DNA from: an uncultured Alphaproteobacteria bacterium
GTDB lineage: Bacteria; Pseudomonadota; Alphaproteobacteria; RF32; CAG-239
DNA: 25,277 nucleotides
NCBI GenBank assembly: GCA_944391365.1
Contig: CALXTH010000049.1
Coordinates: forward strand, 1-25,277
Direction: 5' to 3'
Position numbers and translations under genes: made by a program. The notes beneath the pieces were generated by a model. It was not told where the DNA came from. It did no database searches and saw nothing but the letters and a program-made list of their open reading frames with translations. This document shows, in pieces, positions 24,917 through 25,277 of the stretch (positions within the stretch are counted from its first letter, which is position 1; each line of letters begins with the position of its first letter).

Positions 24917-25277
24917 AAAACTATGATGTGGCTATTCCTCTGGGAATTTTTTGTGCAGCTTCATATCATTTGCGACGCAATAATTTGCAGATTGAATCAT
25001 ATCCGTTTGATTGGATGGGTTTTGCAACGGTTAAGACCGGTGCGCAGATTGTGGCCGACGGCTGTAAGGATTTTTTTGTAAAAGAACGCCTGGTCAAAGA
25101 AGAAGGTGAAAACGGCAATCATATTCCTTATGTTCAGGAACCCGAAAAGTATTTGTTTTATCACTGCGTTGATAAAGATTTGCCGTTTGACGAGGCCTGT
25201 GCCAAAGCCAAGGCAATGTTTGACCGCCGGATTAAACGGATGTATGACAATATTGAAAAGGCGAAAAGGGTTTTGTT
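24913..25277 (+). CDS. DUF1796-like putative cysteine peptidase family protein, 3' end cut off by the window
   Basis: The first 121 residues are present. The opening AIPLGIFCAASYHLRRNNL and YPFDWMG match the N-terminal pattern of DUF1796 proteins (conserved Cys, then LRR, then YPFDW), a family proposed to be papain-like from fold prediction; no biochemical role is known to me. Cys14 would be the nucleophile in that model; the matching His lies beyond or late in the fragment (H108-type positions cannot be assigned). The ATG at 24913 overlaps the recR stop as ATGA, so it is likely the last member of the dnaX operon. It has no signal peptide, so a cytoplasmic location is likely. Confidence 0.75.
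   Translation, partial: MKNYDVAIPLGIFCAASYHLRRNNLQIESYPFDWMGFATVKTGAQIVADGCKDFFVKERLVKEEGENGNHIPYVQEPEKYLFYHCVDKDLPFDEACAKAKAMFDRRIKRMYDNIEKAKRVL

Overview
The window reads as a chromosomal stretch of a moderately AT-rich alphaproteobacterium. The best supports are the two heat-shock promoters, which fit the alphaproteobacterial RpoH consensus (CTTG-N18-CYTATNTNNG), and several gene neighbourhoods typical of that class: lolA-xth, mannose-type EIIA-HPr of a regulatory PTS, ialB-rlmN, yraN-rsmI next to an LpoA-like lipoprotein, and ffs-dnaX-ybaB-recR. The base composition, the porin and the two secreted Cys-rich proteins would suit one of the uncultured, host-associated Rhodospirillales-like lineages, but that placement is inference.

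Layout. 1-1325: a terminator from an upstream gene, a secreted Cys-rich protein with its own promoter and terminator, then about 390 bases without a recognised gene that hold a candidate leader or small RNA ending in a terminator. 1326-2744: lolA and xth, co-directional. 2753-4497 (minus): a porin with a good promoter, whose stop codon overlaps the start of an OmpR-type response regulator. 4607-6680 (minus): an apparent four-gene operon of an unknown protein, EIIA-Man, HPr and a solitary adenine-type DNA methyltransferase. 6762-11054 (plus): an ABC exporter half-transporter, an AMP/thymidine-phosphorylase family enzyme and a Gfo/Idh/MocA oxidoreductase. 11164-15315: dnaK and dnaJ, each with its own RpoH-type promoter, separated by a HAD-family hydrolase on the other strand. 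15357-16067 (minus): a second secreted Cys-rich protein, preceded by about 310 bases rich in inverted repeats. 16380-17981 (minus): ialB and rlmN. 18080-19324: CCA-adding enzyme. 19321-20500 (minus): rsmI and yraN. 20571-22067: LpoA-like lipoprotein. 22133-25277: 4.5S SRP RNA, dnaX, ybaB, recR and the first part of a DUF1796-like gene cut by the window end.

Most of the window is core housekeeping: envelope assembly (lolA, porin, LpoA-like), DNA repair and replication (xth, dnaX, recR), RNA maturation and modification (cca, rlmN, rsmI), protein folding (dnaK, dnaJ) and PTS-based regulation. The parts that core genes do not explain are the pair of modular secreted proteins, the structured non-coding region at 16090-16320, the leader-like region at 1056-1250, and a run of nine A at the end of the AAA+ part of dnaX with stop codons directly behind it in both other frames, which could produce a short gamma-type subunit. 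No insertion sequence, tRNA, CRISPR array or prophage gene was seen.
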